From Chloroflexota bacterium (lineage in GTDB: Bacteria; Chloroflexota; Anaerolineae; Promineifilales; Promineifilaceae): a stretch of DNA of 64,000 bases. The translations under genes and the position numbers were made by a program. The stretch covers positions 1 through 64,000 of the forward strand of contig JAGOMA010000002.1 of the NCBI GenBank assembly GCA_017993775.1. Direction: 5' to 3'. Position 1 is the stretch's first letter. Each line of letters begins with the position of its first letter. Shown piece by piece: positions 8,859 through 17,743 of this stretch. Under the pieces are notes generated by a model that was not told where the DNA came from, did no database searches, and worked only from the letters and a program-made list of their open reading frames with translations.

Positions 8859-8913
8859 ATGCTTCTGTTAATTGAGTAGAAGCCTGCATCACACTATGTC
8901 GGAGAATTAGGTC

Positions 8914-9270
8914 ATGTCTGATTTGTTATTACAAGCTTTTGATAAAGAAGCAAAAAAAGATTTACCGGATATGTATGTTGGCGATAACGTCACTGTTCAT
9001 TTACGCATCAACGTTGGTGAACGAAACGAACGTATCCAGGTTGTCCGCGGTATCGTCATCCGTCTGCGCAAAGGCGGCATTAACCAGAATTTTACCGTTC
9101 GGCGTATTGCCGCTAACGGCATTGGCGTTGAACGCACCTTCCTGATGCAATCGCCACGCATTGAGAAAATCGAAGTGCATCGTCACGCTCATGTACGCCG
9201 GGCGCAACTCTACTATCTGCGGGAACGCACTGGTAAGTCTGCCCGTCTGCGCGAAAAGCGGATTTACTAG
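8914..9270 (+). CDS. rplS: Ribosomal protein L19
   Basis: Large-subunit ribosomal protein at the 30S-50S interface. The 118-residue sequence is diagnostic: PDMYVGDNVTVHLRI, the core RIQVVRGIVIRLRKGG, FTVRRIAANGIGVERTF, and the C-terminal RRAQLYYLRERTGKSARLRE. Here it is not linked to rpsP, rimM or trmD, its usual neighbours, and has its own terminators on both sides. The gene contains no ACGGCCGT, unlike most neighbours. Confidence 0.98.
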   Translation: MSDLLLQAFDKEAKKDLPDMYVGDNVTVHLRINVGERNERIQVVRGIVIRLRKGGINQNFTVRRIAANGIGVERTFLMQSPRIEKIEVHRHAHVRRAQLYYLRERTGKSARLREKRIY

Positions 9271-9316
9271 ACGCCACGGACCGTTTGGCGTTACTGGGTT
9301 GCTGCTTTTAAGCACC

Positions 9317-9393
9317 GGCCATTTCTTGAAATGGCCACCAGAGCGATTTCAAATAATTAGACTGGGTGAAAGATATATGCTTTCACCCTTTTT
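9317..9393 (+). terminator. Tandem hairpins and terminator after rplS
   Basis: A tight perfect hairpin, GGCCATTT...AAATGGCC (9317-9336), is followed by an intrinsic terminator: GGGTGAAAG (9364-9372) pairs with CTTTCACCC (9380-9388), then TTTTT. The second hairpin is the likely end of the rplS transcript. Confidence 0.88.
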
Positions 9394-9411
9394 GCTTTCC
9401 AGAGGTTAAGT

Positions 9412-10167
9412 ATGTCGCTTTCAAATGGAGTGTCCAAACCGATCATCGGCTGCACAATGTATCGTCATCAGGGATCTGAATCGGGGTCGCTGGCGATGAT
9501 GGCGCTGACAGAAGCTTATATTCAAGCGATTCAGCAGGCCGGCGGAATCCCGATCATGATTCCGATTGACCTGGACACGGCCGATTTAGCGCGTGTGTTC
9601 GACGTGGTGGATGCTGTGCTGCTGCCCGGCGGCGGAGATGTGGACCCGGCATTTTATGGCACGCCAATGAGCGATCTGGTTAAACGGATCGATCGGGATC
9701 GGGATCGGGTAGAGATTTGGGCGGCGCAAACGGCCGTAGCCCAGAAAAAACCATTGCTGGCCATTTGCCGGGGGCATCAGGTGTTGAATGTTGCCCTGGG
9801 CGGAACATTGTGGGCCGATTTGCCCAGCCAGATGCCCGGGGTGCTGCCGCACGATTTCGACAATACGCACCCACGCAATTATGCAGCTCATCCGGTAAGC
9901 ATCGCGCCAGATTCGCATCTGGCCGGTTATTTGGGCGCGACAGAAACGGCCGTTAACAGCCTGCATCATCAGGGCATACGCGATCTCGCACCGGGCCTTC
10001 GCGCCGTCGCCACCGCGCCCGATGGCCTGATTGAGGCGGTTGAAGTGCCGGATCACCCATTTGCCATTGGCGTGCAGTGGCATCCAGAGTGGCTGGTGGG
10101 CGATAACCCGACCATGGTACGTTTATTCCGGGCATTTGTAACGGCAGCGGGCAACGGCCGTTCCTGA
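9412..10167 (+). CDS. Gamma-glutamyl-gamma-aminobutyrate hydrolase family protein (peptidase C26)
   Basis: Class I glutamine-amidotransferase-like hydrolase, related to PuuD, expected to cleave gamma-glutamyl amides in the cytosol. The nucleophile cysteine is in LAICRGHQVLNVALGG (residues about 117-132), the N-terminal IIGCTMYRH and LPGGGDVDPAFYG are typical of the family, and the catalytic His-Glu pair is in GVQWHPEW near residue 225. Length 251 is normal. Ribosome-binding site AGAGG precedes the ATG. No other putrescine-pathway gene is adjacent; it is followed by murI after 13 bp, so they may be co-transcribed. Confidence 0.93.
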   Translation: MSLSNGVSKPIIGCTMYRHQGSESGSLAMMALTEAYIQAIQQAGGIPIMIPIDLDTADLARVFDVVDAVLLPGGGDVDPAFYGTPMSDLVKRIDRDRDRVEIWAAQTAVAQKKPLLAICRGHQVLNVALGGTLWADLPSQMPGVLPHDFDNTHPRNYAAHPVSIAPDSHLAGYLGATETAVNSLHHQGIRDLAPGLRAVATAPDGLIEAVEVPDHPFAIGVQWHPEWLVGDNPTMVRLFRAFVTAAGNGRS

Positions 10168-10180
10168 TCAATCGACCAAG

Positions 10181-11032
10181 ATGGAGAATAAGGCAGCCTC
10201 CCCAAACCCCATTGGAATTTTCGATTCTGGTGTCGGCGGGCTTTCGGTATTGAACGAATTGCGCCGCCTGCTGCCCCAAGAAAATCTCCTCTATGTCGCC
10301 GATCAGGCCCACGTCCCATATGGCAGCCGCCCGCTCGATGAAATCCGCCGCTTTAGTGAAGCCATCACCCATTTTTTGCTGGCCCACAAGGCCAAATTGG
10401 TTGTGGTTGCCTGCAATACCGCTTCGGCGGCGGCCCTGACCCATCTGCGCAATACCTTTCCCATCGTGCCCTTTGTCGGCATGGAACCGGCGGTAAAACC
10501 GGCGGCACGCCAGACGCAAAGTGGCAGAGTGGGTGTTTTAGCCACGGCAACCACGTTTGCCAGCGAGCGATACGCCGACTTGATGGCGCGTTATGCCCGC
10601 GAGGTTGTTGTATGGGAAGACCCTTGTCGGGGATTGGTGGGTTTGATCGAAAGCGGCGAGGTGAACACGCCGATGACCATGGCCCTTTTACGGAACATTC
10701 TTGATCCCATGTTGGCCTCTGGAGTAGATACGCTGGTACTGGGCTGCACCCATTATCCATTTGTGATTCCGCTGCTGCGGCAGATCAGCGGACCTGAGGT
10801 CATGATCATTGACCCTGCGCCGGCTATCGCCCGCCAGGTGGAACGTGTCTTGCAGCAGCATAAAAATTTAGCTTCCCTACCGGCTGTCGGTGAAGTGCGC
10901 TTATTTACAACTGGCGCGGCGGATTTGTTTACGGAGCAGGTCAGGGGGCTGTTGGGGATGAGCGAAAGGGGAGAAACGGCCGTTTGGCGCCAGAACGAAA
11001 ATGAATTGGTCTTGCAATCCGCCCAAGTTTAA
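10181..11032 (+). CDS. murI: Glutamate racemase
   Basis: Interconverts L- and D-glutamate to supply D-Glu for peptidoglycan, using two cysteines as acid/base. The first is in VVVACNTASAAAL (residue about 78), the second in LVLGCTHYPF (about 190). The opening IGIFDSGVGGLSVLNEL carries the catalytic aspartate, and VPYGSRP is also conserved. Length 283 is typical. Its presence supports a peptidoglycan wall. The promoter of the following tRNA lies inside its last codons. Confidence 0.97.
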   Translation: MENKAASPNPIGIFDSGVGGLSVLNELRRLLPQENLLYVADQAHVPYGSRPLDEIRRFSEAITHFLLAHKAKLVVVACNTASAAALTHLRNTFPIVPFVGMEPAVKPAARQTQSGRVGVLATATTFASERYADLMARYAREVVVWEDPCRGLVGLIESGEVNTPMTMALLRNILDPMLASGVDTLVLGCTHYPFVIPLLRQISGPEVMIIDPAPAIARQVERVLQQHKNLASLPAVGEVRLFTTGAADLFTEQVRGLLGMSERGETAVWRQNENELVLQSAQV

Positions 11033-11039
11033 CTATAAT
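11012..11039 (+). promoter_or_regulatory. Promoter of tRNA-Pro
   Basis: TTGCAA (11012-11017) and TATAAT (11034-11039) are separated by 16 bp, and the -10 box ends 12 nt before the tRNA 5' end. It overlaps the end of murI. Confidence 0.7.
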
Positions 11040-11051
11040 CCTCATTCTGTT

Positions 11052-11126
11052 CGGGGCATGGCGCAGCTTGGCTAGCGCGCGCCGTTCGGGTCGGCGAGGT
11101 CGTGGGTTCGAATCCCGCTGCCCCGA
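11052..11126 (+). tRNA. tRNA-Pro (anticodon CGG)
   Basis: A complete cloverleaf: acceptor CGGGGCA paired with TGCCCCG plus discriminator A, D stem GCGC/GCGC, anticodon stem CGCCG/CGGCG with loop TTCGGGT (anticodon CGG, reading CCG), and T arm GTGGG-TTCGAAT-CCCGC. CCA is not encoded. It is followed by a terminator made from two copies of ACGGCCGT. Confidence 0.97.
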
Positions 11127-11135
11127 CAGGTGAAA

Positions 11136-11170
11136 AAAACGGCCGTTTCTTCAAAAGAAACGGCCGTTTT
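11136..11170 (+). terminator. tRNA-Pro terminator built from two ACGGCCGT palindromes
   Basis: AAAACGGCCGTTTCTT (11136-11151) pairs perfectly with AAGAAACGGCCGTTTT (11155-11170) around a 3-nt loop. Each arm is itself centred on the genome-wide palindrome ACGGCCGT, so one 16-bp stem is formed by a repeat of a repeat. The T-run is partly inside the right arm. Confidence 0.85.
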
Positions 11171-11191
11171 CGTTTTAAAGTCCTAGCCCCG

Positions 11192-11578
11192 TCAACAGTT
11201 GTCACAATCAAGTGTTTCCCGGTAGCCCCACCCGTCCGTCCAGTTAAAATGGATGCGCTGACAACAAATGGCGACCAGGACACAGCCTGGCGCTTGTGGC
11301 AATTGCGCCAGTTGAACGGTTGACGGCGTTTGCGCCAAATAACACACTCTGGCTTCGCCTTCCATCTGCCAGTGGGGGGTGGTAATGATGACGGCCGTTT
11401 CCGTTTCCAGGTTATACAACACATCCGATGAGGCCGGAACCAGCAAATACAAAGCAAGACCATCGGACTCACAAGGAAAAAACCCGGCCTGAATGCCACC
11501 AGGACCATTCGTTGACAGTGTGACCGATGATTCGCTGCTAAGCGCGTCAACAACACGTAGTCTTAATGGTTCTAACAT
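11192..11578 (-). CDS. Putative PNPOx-like FMN-binding protein
   Basis: A 128-residue protein with the look of a pyridoxamine-phosphate-oxidase-like split barrel: STNGPGGIQAGFFPC, DGLALYLLVPASSDVLYNL and AVIITTPHWQMEGEARV follow the strand order seen in small FMN- or haem-binding members, where the first strands contact the nucleotide. It ends near the tRNA terminator and is divergent from it. Homology is judged by eye only, so function is tentative. Four cysteines lie in the C-terminal half. It is transcribed in the same direction as, and 59 bp after, the LuxR-type regulator. Confidence 0.6.
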   Translation of the reverse strand: MLEPLRLRVVDALSSESSVTLSTNGPGGIQAGFFPCESDGLALYLLVPASSDVLYNLETETAVIITTPHWQMEGEARVCYLAQTPSTVQLAQLPQAPGCVLVAICCQRIHFNWTDGWGYRETLDCDNC

Positions 11579-11637
11579 ACAGGCAGTGTACCCGGTGACG
11601 CAATCATTGTCGCCTAACCAAAGTTATATTACGCCCA

Positions 11638-14358
11638 TTAATTGTCTAGCAAATTCAATTCCCGGGCGCGCAGCAAAGCCTGCGTCCTGCTTTTGACATC
11701 CAGCTTACTAAAAATGTGGTTGACGTGCCCTTTCACCGTGCCTAAGCTGATGAACAGAGCGCCAGCGATCTGACTATTCGACTGTCCCTGAGCGATCAGC
11801 GCCAAGATTTCTTGTTCTCGGTCGGTAAGTGGATCAAACAAGGGAGATGCGGCCGAAACCGTTGTTGAATCGGGTGGCAAAGCAGCGAGCAATTGAGAAA
11901 CATACTCAGGGAACAAATTCCGCGCCTGTTTTAGCAGAGGCGTCAGGGCTGGCCCATTTTCCACAAACAGGCGAATGTAGCCTTCGTGTTGCGCCAGCGT
12001 CAGGGCACGGATGAGCGCTTTTTGGGCGGCGGTTTCTTGTTTTTGCCCGGCCCAGGCCAATGCTTGCAGCACGTTGGCCTCGGCCTCCAGGCGGATGCGC
12101 CCGGCAGCTTGATAGTGGCGAGCGGCTTCTTGCAACCTATCCAGCGCCGCGTCGGTCCGGCCGTGCGCCAGCCAGATACGCGCCAGAAGTAGATCGGCAG
12201 ATTGGGCTTGCAGCGGCGTCAGGACACACGTTCCGTCGTTGCGCCGTTGGTCGTAATCAGCGGCCCAGGCGGCAGCGGCCATGTGGTTGCCCTGGGCAAG
12301 TTCATGCCTGGCCTGATGCATGGCAACCAGCGCGGAAACGGGCGCCGATTGGAATTGAACGGCCGTCTCCGCGGCCAAACTCAAAGCCTCGCGCGTCTCG
12401 GCTACATTCCCCTGGGCCGAAGCCACCGCTGCCAGCTTTAAGTAACCGTCTACCAAGGCCAACAGCATATGGCCTGAATGGGCCAATTCAATCTCTTGTC
12501 GGGCGTAAGCCTGGGCCTGTTCCAGGTCGTTCCATTCCCAGTACAAGTCGCTCAGATGGCCGAAAACTTCGCCTGTCATAATCAATGGTTCGTAGCCGGC
12601 CGCCTGCGCGCGCTGGCGCACCGACTCATACGTCTGCCAGGCCTGGTGCAAACGGCCTTGCATAATTTGAATGCTGGCGATGCGGTAGAGGGGAAGGTCG
12701 CCCATGAAGACGTTGCCCATGTTTTCGAACTGCTGACGAGCCTGCGCGTAAGCGGCCAGAGCAGGATCGAGTGTGCCCTGAAACCGGTGGGCATTGCCCA
12801 ATGCCAGGTAAGCCGACGCCAAACTGAGGAAATCTTCCGGGTCAGTCAAGGTGAGGGCTTCGTTGGCCCATTGGATAGCGTTATCGAGTTGACCATAAAG
12901 AGAGGCATAAATCGCGCGGACGGCCAGAATCTCGCCCTGAAAAGGTTTATCTACTTCTGGCAACGTCTCGGCAATCACCGTAACAATTTGCCGCAATTCT
13001 TGCTCGTTGCTTTCGTAAACGCGACACCAGGCGGCCGCCATGCGCAATCGCGGCGAGTGATATGCTTCAGGCAATGCGGCTAACCATTTTTGCAAGGAAA
13101 CGAGCAGCCCGTTGGCCAGGAAAGTTTTATAGAATTGGGTAAGGAGCTTGGCAACTAGAGCAAAATCTTGCGCCTCCAGGGCGCTGCGCATGGCGTCGTG
13201 GATGAGCTGATGGGCAGCGTACCAGTTGGCGGCGCGCCGGTGGCATTCCCATTTGACGGACTCGTCGAGGTTGGCCCGCAGCATTTCGGCAAAGAGTGGG
13301 TGATAGCGATACCACTGTTCTTCATTGTCGAGTGGGGTAATGAAGAGGTTATCGGCGATCAATTGGCGCAGCAGGGAGGCGGCATTGGTCTGGCCGGTTA
13401 CGGCCGTGCACAGCGCCTCGCAAAATTGATGCAACACGGCCGTGTGCTGCAAAAACTGACGCATCTCAGCGGATTGACGGTGCAGCACCTCTTCCACCAG
13501 ATAAGCGAAAACGTGCTGCCTGACTCCAGTAGAAGTTCGCAGCAGGCGAGCAATGTCGCCTATGCCGCGCTGGCGCAAGGAAAGGGCGGCCAGTTGTAAT
13601 CCAGCCACCCACCCTTCGGTTTGGTCCGCCAGGAGGCGTAAATCCTCTTGCTGGAGATTTAGATCCATTGCCTGGTTAAAAAACGCTGCAATTTCTTCAG
13701 GCGTCAGGCGCAAGTCGGCGGCGCGCAGCTCCACCAAACGCCCTTCGACGCGCAGGCGAGCCAATGACAGGGAGGGGTCGGCCCGGGTTAACAACAAGAG
13801 GTGCAGTTGCGGTGGTTGATGCTGTAACAGGTAGTTCAGGCTCTGATAAATGGGGGCGGAATGGACCCATTGAAAATCATCCAAAACCAGGGTCAGGATT
13901 GTGTCCTGGGCAATGTAGTTGATGATGTCGTTGATAAGGAAAGTAACGGCCGTTTCCAGCGAGACTCTGGTGAAGGCGGCCAGCGCGGCCTGCGCCCGCT
14001 GCCCAAGGCGGGGATCCACCGTTTGCAAAGCGGCAATGAGATACCGCCAAAACAAAATGGGGTCGTTATCTTGCTCGTCCAACGTCAGCCAGGCCGTCGG
14101 GGCGGCCTGCTGCCGGACCCAGTCCGTGGCCAGCGTTGTTTTGCCAAAGCCGGCCGGAGCGGATAACAAAGTTAGATGCCCGTTTGGCCGGAGATTCAGC
14201 TGCTGGTTGAGACGGGGGCGGGTTAGCAGCGTGGGCGTGGAGCCGGGGACACGCAGCTTGGTATGCAGCAGCGGGCTTTCCATTACCGGAATAGCGCCCG
14301 GCAGGTTAGAGAAAAGGGGTAACGGCCGTTCAGAACCTGCTGTATCTTGCACCATCAT
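11638..14358 (-). CDS. LuxR-family ATP-dependent regulator (MalT/LAL type)
   Basis: A large transcription activator of the STAND ATPase group. The order is: short leader, LLHTKLRVPG start motif (about 30), Walker A SAPAGFGKTTL (about 63-73), Walker B LTLVLDDFQWV (about 160), a winged-helix and helical repeat region rich in TPR-like pairs (380-800), then a C-terminal LuxR helix-turn-helix starting LTDREQEILALIAQG. Such proteins bind an inducer and ATP, oligomerise and activate promoters. The ATG at 14358 follows AGGCAAT; homologues often begin at the later ATG (14283), so the first 25 residues are uncertain. It is divergent from the Acg-type nitroreductase gene, which is a candidate target. 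Confidence 0.95.
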   Translation of the reverse strand: MMVQDTAGSERPLPLFSNLPGAIPVMESPLLHTKLRVPGSTPTLLTRPRLNQQLNLRPNGHLTLLSAPAGFGKTTLATDWVRQQAAPTAWLTLDEQDNDPILFWRYLIAALQTVDPRLGQRAQAALAAFTRVSLETAVTFLINDIINYIAQDTILTLVLDDFQWVHSAPIYQSLNYLLQHQPPQLHLLLLTRADPSLSLARLRVEGRLVELRAADLRLTPEEIAAFFNQAMDLNLQQEDLRLLADQTEGWVAGLQLAALSLRQRGIGDIARLLRTSTGVRQHVFAYLVEEVLHRQSAEMRQFLQHTAVLHQFCEALCTAVTGQTNAASLLRQLIADNLFITPLDNEEQWYRYHPLFAEMLRANLDESVKWECHRRAANWYAAHQLIHDAMRSALEAQDFALVAKLLTQFYKTFLANGLLVSLQKWLAALPEAYHSPRLRMAAAWCRVYESNEQELRQIVTVIAETLPEVDKPFQGEILAVRAIYASLYGQLDNAIQWANEALTLTDPEDFLSLASAYLALGNAHRFQGTLDPALAAYAQARQQFENMGNVFMGDLPLYRIASIQIMQGRLHQAWQTYESVRQRAQAAGYEPLIMTGEVFGHLSDLYWEWNDLEQAQAYARQEIELAHSGHMLLALVDGYLKLAAVASAQGNVAETREALSLAAETAVQFQSAPVSALVAMHQARHELAQGNHMAAAAWAADYDQRRNDGTCVLTPLQAQSADLLLARIWLAHGRTDAALDRLQEAARHYQAAGRIRLEAEANVLQALAWAGQKQETAAQKALIRALTLAQHEGYIRLFVENGPALTPLLKQARNLFPEYVSQLLAALPPDSTTVSAASPLFDPLTDREQEILALIAQGQSNSQIAGALFISLGTVKGHVNHIFSKLDVKSRTQALLRARELNLLDN

Positions 14359-14583
14359 ATTGCCTGGGAAAAAGCCCGTTTAATCCAGTTGACACAATAC
14401 GAGAAATCCATCGACAGAGTATAGTGACGAATGTCATGCGAAATATATGATTCAGACGGTCCCAGTAAATAGAACTTCCGCCGTAACTTTAGTTAGAGGA
14501 CGGCCGTCTCGCCCACGTGTATCCTCACAAAATAAGCGTCATGCTAAAGAAATGGCGAAACCATACCACCAAGGAATCGAGAC

Positions 14584-15705
14584 ATGAATAACAATAAGAA
14601 TCGGACAGCCCTAAGCCGACGAGATTTTCTGAAACTTTCCACAGCCGCCACAATAACCGCTGTCGCCGGTTACACGCTCTATGAATATCAACCCTGGCTA
14701 AGTTATAGCGAACAAACCAATCTAACCTGGCGTCCCCTTGCCAAAGAGACAAACGCGCTGCCCCAAATGCACGAACTGGTGCGGTATGCAACATTGGCCG
14801 CCAATGGGCACAACACCCAGCCATGGAAGTTTGCTATCAAAGAAAACGCCATCGAAATTCACCCGGACTTTTCCCGCCAACTGCCAGTGGTCGATCCCCA
14901 TAACCGTGAACTCTGGATCAGCCTGGGTTGCGCGTTAGAAAACCTGATCGTCGCCGCCCGCGCCACCGGATTTACACCCGAAATAACCTATCCCGATGTG
15001 GCCGATTTCATCCACGTTCAATTGACGGCCGACACTCCTCTGGAAAACCCATTGTTCCATGCAATTCCGCTGCGGCAAAATACTCGTTCGGAATTCGATG
15101 GACAGCCTGTGATGGCCGCCGACCTGGACCAGATCCAATCCCAAACGCTCGAGCCTGGCGTAGCATTACGCCTGATCACAAACCCGGCTGATTTGGAAAC
15201 AGTAGTGGAATATACCAACCAGGGCAATCTCAGCCAATATGCCGACAACTCTTTTATCGACGAGTTGATTTACTGGTTGCGCTTTAACAAGAAGGAAGCG
15301 CTTGCCGCGCTGGATGGCCTGTACTCGCGGTGTTCAGGCAACCCGGAAGTGCCAGGTTGGTTGGGGCGCATGTTTGTCGCCGGAACCAAACCGCAGCAAC
15401 AAGCCGACATAGACACCCAAAAACTACGCAGCTCTCCAGCAGCCATCGTGATTGCTTCAGAGGCAGACGACAAAAGCGACTGGGTGCGCACCGGACAGGT
15501 TTATGAACGCCTGGCTCTCCAAATGACCTCGCTGAATATCAAATCGGCTTTTCTCAACCAACCCATTGAAACAGCAGAATTACGTTCGCAATTCCAAAAT
15601 GCAATTGGGTTGGATACGTCCCTGCCGCAGTTGCTGGTGCGTTTCGGGTATGCCGAGGCCATGCCGCGCTCCCTGCGTCGCCCTGTCGAAGCCGTGCTGC
15701 TATAG
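14584..15705 (+). CDS. Acg-family nitroreductase-like protein with Tat-type leader
   Basis: Member of the Acg/nitroreductase family that binds or sequesters FMN. The leader LSRRDFLKLSTAATITAVAGY has the twin-arginine consensus and a hydrophobic core, suggesting export or membrane anchoring. The family motif RYATLAANGHNTQPWKFAI (about 62-80) and the second half VRTGQVYERLALQMTSLNI (about 302) fit the duplicated, divergent nitroreductase fold. Length 373 is usual. It is divergently transcribed from the LuxR-type regulator. Catalytic reductase activity is not assured in this subfamily. The gene has no ACGGCCGT. Confidence 0.88.
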   Translation: MNNNKNRTALSRRDFLKLSTAATITAVAGYTLYEYQPWLSYSEQTNLTWRPLAKETNALPQMHELVRYATLAANGHNTQPWKFAIKENAIEIHPDFSRQLPVVDPHNRELWISLGCALENLIVAARATGFTPEITYPDVADFIHVQLTADTPLENPLFHAIPLRQNTRSEFDGQPVMAADLDQIQSQTLEPGVALRLITNPADLETVVEYTNQGNLSQYADNSFIDELIYWLRFNKKEALAALDGLYSRCSGNPEVPGWLGRMFVAGTKPQQQADIDTQKLRSSPAAIVIASEADDKSDWVRTGQVYERLALQMTSLNIKSAFLNQPIETAELRSQFQNAIGLDTSLPQLLVRFGYAEAMPRSLRRPVEAVLL

Positions 15706-15815
15706 GAATAATTCAGCAGCTTCCTGGTAGTCCAACCAGATTATTTTAACAGGTGTAGCCGGGGTATCCTTACCGCGCTCCGTCAGGCACGATAAGAAAT
15801 CACGGCTACTATATA

Positions 15816-15875
15816 GACCCCAAGGGCTTGCTCCGAAGAATTAAAATTATTTTTGCATCAAACCCTTGGGGCCTT
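15816..15875. repeat. Palindromic spacer repeat family CCCCAAGGGTT (copy 1)
   Basis: GACCCCAAGGGCTT on the left and AAACCCTTGGGGCC on the right form inverted ends around an AT-rich centre. Two related copies lie at 24967-25024 and 36386-36445. This copy is in the opposite orientation to copy 3, judged by the shared flank CTCTGGCAAG. Confidence 0.75.
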
Positions 15876-15918
15876 GCCAGAGAAACCCGAACAGTTACCA
15901 AATTACAAAATAAAAACC

Positions 15919-16776
15919 ATGAAAACCCAACCAGCTTTAAAAATCATTATTCCATTGATTGCTTTACTTGCTTTATTAGCCGCCGGCACAGGATTGTTCT
16001 ATCAGACCGCTGGCGACCCATACCCCTTCACCAATCATCGCGGCGAAACCGTGATGATCAACGGGCATGGGCTGTACTACTACGATACAGTCAGCTCCGC
16101 CGCCCAACAACAGGGCAACGATATCGTGACTTTGGGAATAGGTGTGCCCCTTCTGGTGATTGCAACCTGGCTGGCTTTCCGCAGCTCTCTGCGCGGGCGC
16201 ATGCTGCTAACGGGCGTCCTGGGATTTTTTCTCTATACCTACCTTTCCATGGCCATGCTGACCTCGTTCAACGCATTCTTCCTGATTTATGTGGCCTTGT
16301 TCGCCCTGAGCCTCTATGCGTTTATCTTGTGCATGATGTCTTTTGACCTTGCAACCCTGCCGCAACATTTCTCTGAACGGCTGCCGCGCCGCTGGATTGC
16401 CGGGCTGCTGTTCGTGATCGGCGGCTTTCTGTCGCTGGCCTGGCTGGGCAAAGTCGTGACGCCAATTTTACAAAACGTCACACCGTCACTTGAAAACACT
16501 ACCACATTTGTCATCCAGGCTATGGATTTAGGCTTGATTGTGCCGCTGGCGGTTCTGGCTGGGGTCCTACTTTTGCGCCGCAATGCCTGGGGCTACTTGC
16601 TGTCTTCTGTGTTTGTCATGAAGGCCATCGCCCTGGGTCTGGCTGTCAGTGCGATGAGCGTCAACATGACGCTTGTCGGCACACCCGACAGCCTGGCTAT
16701 CATGATCCCATTCCTGATTATCTCCTTACTTAATTTGGTCGCTGCTGTGTCTTTGCTCAAAAATGTCGGGCAATAA
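15919..16776 (+). CDS. Polytopic membrane protein, function unknown
   Basis: About eight hydrophobic segments fill the 285 residues, starting with IIIPLIALLALLAAGTGLF (signal anchor, 10-28). A conserved-looking extracytoplasmic loop follows (GDPYPFTNHRGETVMINGHG). I recognise no family with certainty. Start is the ATG at 15919 just before the first membrane segment; an upstream in-frame ATG at 15853 lies inside the palindromic repeat and is less likely. It overlaps or abuts the CPBP-protease gene, so the two membrane proteins are probably co-transcribed. No ACGGCCGT occurs in it. Confidence 0.8.
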   Translation: MKTQPALKIIIPLIALLALLAAGTGLFYQTAGDPYPFTNHRGETVMINGHGLYYYDTVSSAAQQQGNDIVTLGIGVPLLVIATWLAFRSSLRGRMLLTGVLGFFLYTYLSMAMLTSFNAFFLIYVALFALSLYAFILCMMSFDLATLPQHFSERLPRRWIAGLLFVIGGFLSLAWLGKVVTPILQNVTPSLENTTTFVIQAMDLGLIVPLAVLAGVLLLRRNAWGYLLSSVFVMKAIALGLAVSAMSVNMTLVGTPDSLAIMIPFLIISLLNLVAAVSLLKNVGQ

Positions 16777-16855
16777 ATGGTCTATGAGCCATTCTCGCTG
16801 CCAGGAACAGGGGGATGCAGTTGAAGATGAAGGTTGTGAAAACAAATTTACCGGC

Positions 16856-17725
16856 ATGAATCAACAACCAGTTCGCCATGAAATGATAACCACACGAAGA
16901 ACATTTGACCGGGGGTGGGTCCATATCTTTGGAATTGCGCTGGTTTACACGCTGCTTTATGCGCTGAACCTGATTTTGCCTCTGGAAAGTTCGCCATTTT
17001 TTCATTACAACAATTACACGACCCGCATTTGGTCATGGTCAGAGTTTGCATTGGCTGGGGTGGCCTTCATTGTCTTATTCCCAAGACGTAGAATTGCCAT
17101 CCACTCCTTTATTCTGGCATTTACTCTCGCGTTTCTGAGCGCAGGGAGTGTCTATTTGCGCAACGGTGGGATTGTGGATGCTGTGCAAGAAGGATGCGTG
17201 GTTGTAGTGACTTTTTTGGCCGGCTCCTTTCTTTTTCAGCAAACCCAGGGGCAAATGGTTTTGGCATTCCAGGGTGGGTCGGCGAAAGTAACCCGCTCTC
17301 TGTTTTGGGGAGTCGCCAGCGCCATGCCATTGGCGATGGTGAACAACCTGTTTTTTTATCTTAATACGGGTTCTGTCGCTTTCAAGTCAGGTTGGTATGC
17401 TGCAATTTTGGCGCTTAGTCCTGGCATATCTGAAGAAATTGTTTTTCGGTATTTTGTCATTGCTCTTTGCGTAACAGCACTTGGGGTAACATCAAAAGAG
17501 CGGCCCGGTTATTGGGCGATCTTAATTCTTTCGGTTGTTCCGCATAGTCTCAACCATTTGCCAGATTTATTTCTGACCAATCCGGCGATGGCAATCTTTA
17601 TGTTGGTGGCTACCTGCCTGTTGTTTGGATTGCCGATGGCGGTTTTGCAGATAAAAAGGAATCTGGAAACGGCCGTTGCCTTTCATTGGTTTATCGATTT
17701 TGCCAGATTCTTCTTCGGTTACTAA
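16856..17725 (+). CDS. CPBP-family intramembrane metalloprotease
   Basis: Membrane protease of the CAAX-prenyl-protease-2/BlpH type. Diagnostic motifs are SEEIVFRYF (EExxxR, about residue 184), PHSLNHLPD (histidine/asparagine of motif 3) and HWFIDFARFF near the C-terminus. About seven hydrophobic segments are present. Bacterial members act in self-immunity or in regulated proteolysis. The first membrane helix begins soon after this ATG; an in-frame ATG at 16763 that overlaps the preceding gene by 14 bp is an alternative and neither has a good ribosome-binding site. Ends 18 bp before the convergent flavin monooxygenase gene. Confidence 0.85.
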   Translation: MNQQPVRHEMITTRRTFDRGWVHIFGIALVYTLLYALNLILPLESSPFFHYNNYTTRIWSWSEFALAGVAFIVLFPRRRIAIHSFILAFTLAFLSAGSVYLRNGGIVDAVQEGCVVVVTFLAGSFLFQQTQGQMVLAFQGGSAKVTRSLFWGVASAMPLAMVNNLFFYLNTGSVAFKSGWYAAILALSPGISEEIVFRYFVIALCVTALGVTSKERPGYWAILILSVVPHSLNHLPDLFLTNPAMAIFMLVATCLLFGLPMAVLQIKRNLETAVAFHWFIDFARFFFGY

Positions 17726-17743
17726 CCAAACAAGCCGCGAATG

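Noticed and set aside
11029..11556. An open frame running through the tRNA-Pro gene on the opposite strand
   Set aside because: It crosses a well-folded tRNA and its terminator; the 128-residue frame at 11192-11578 has better protein character.
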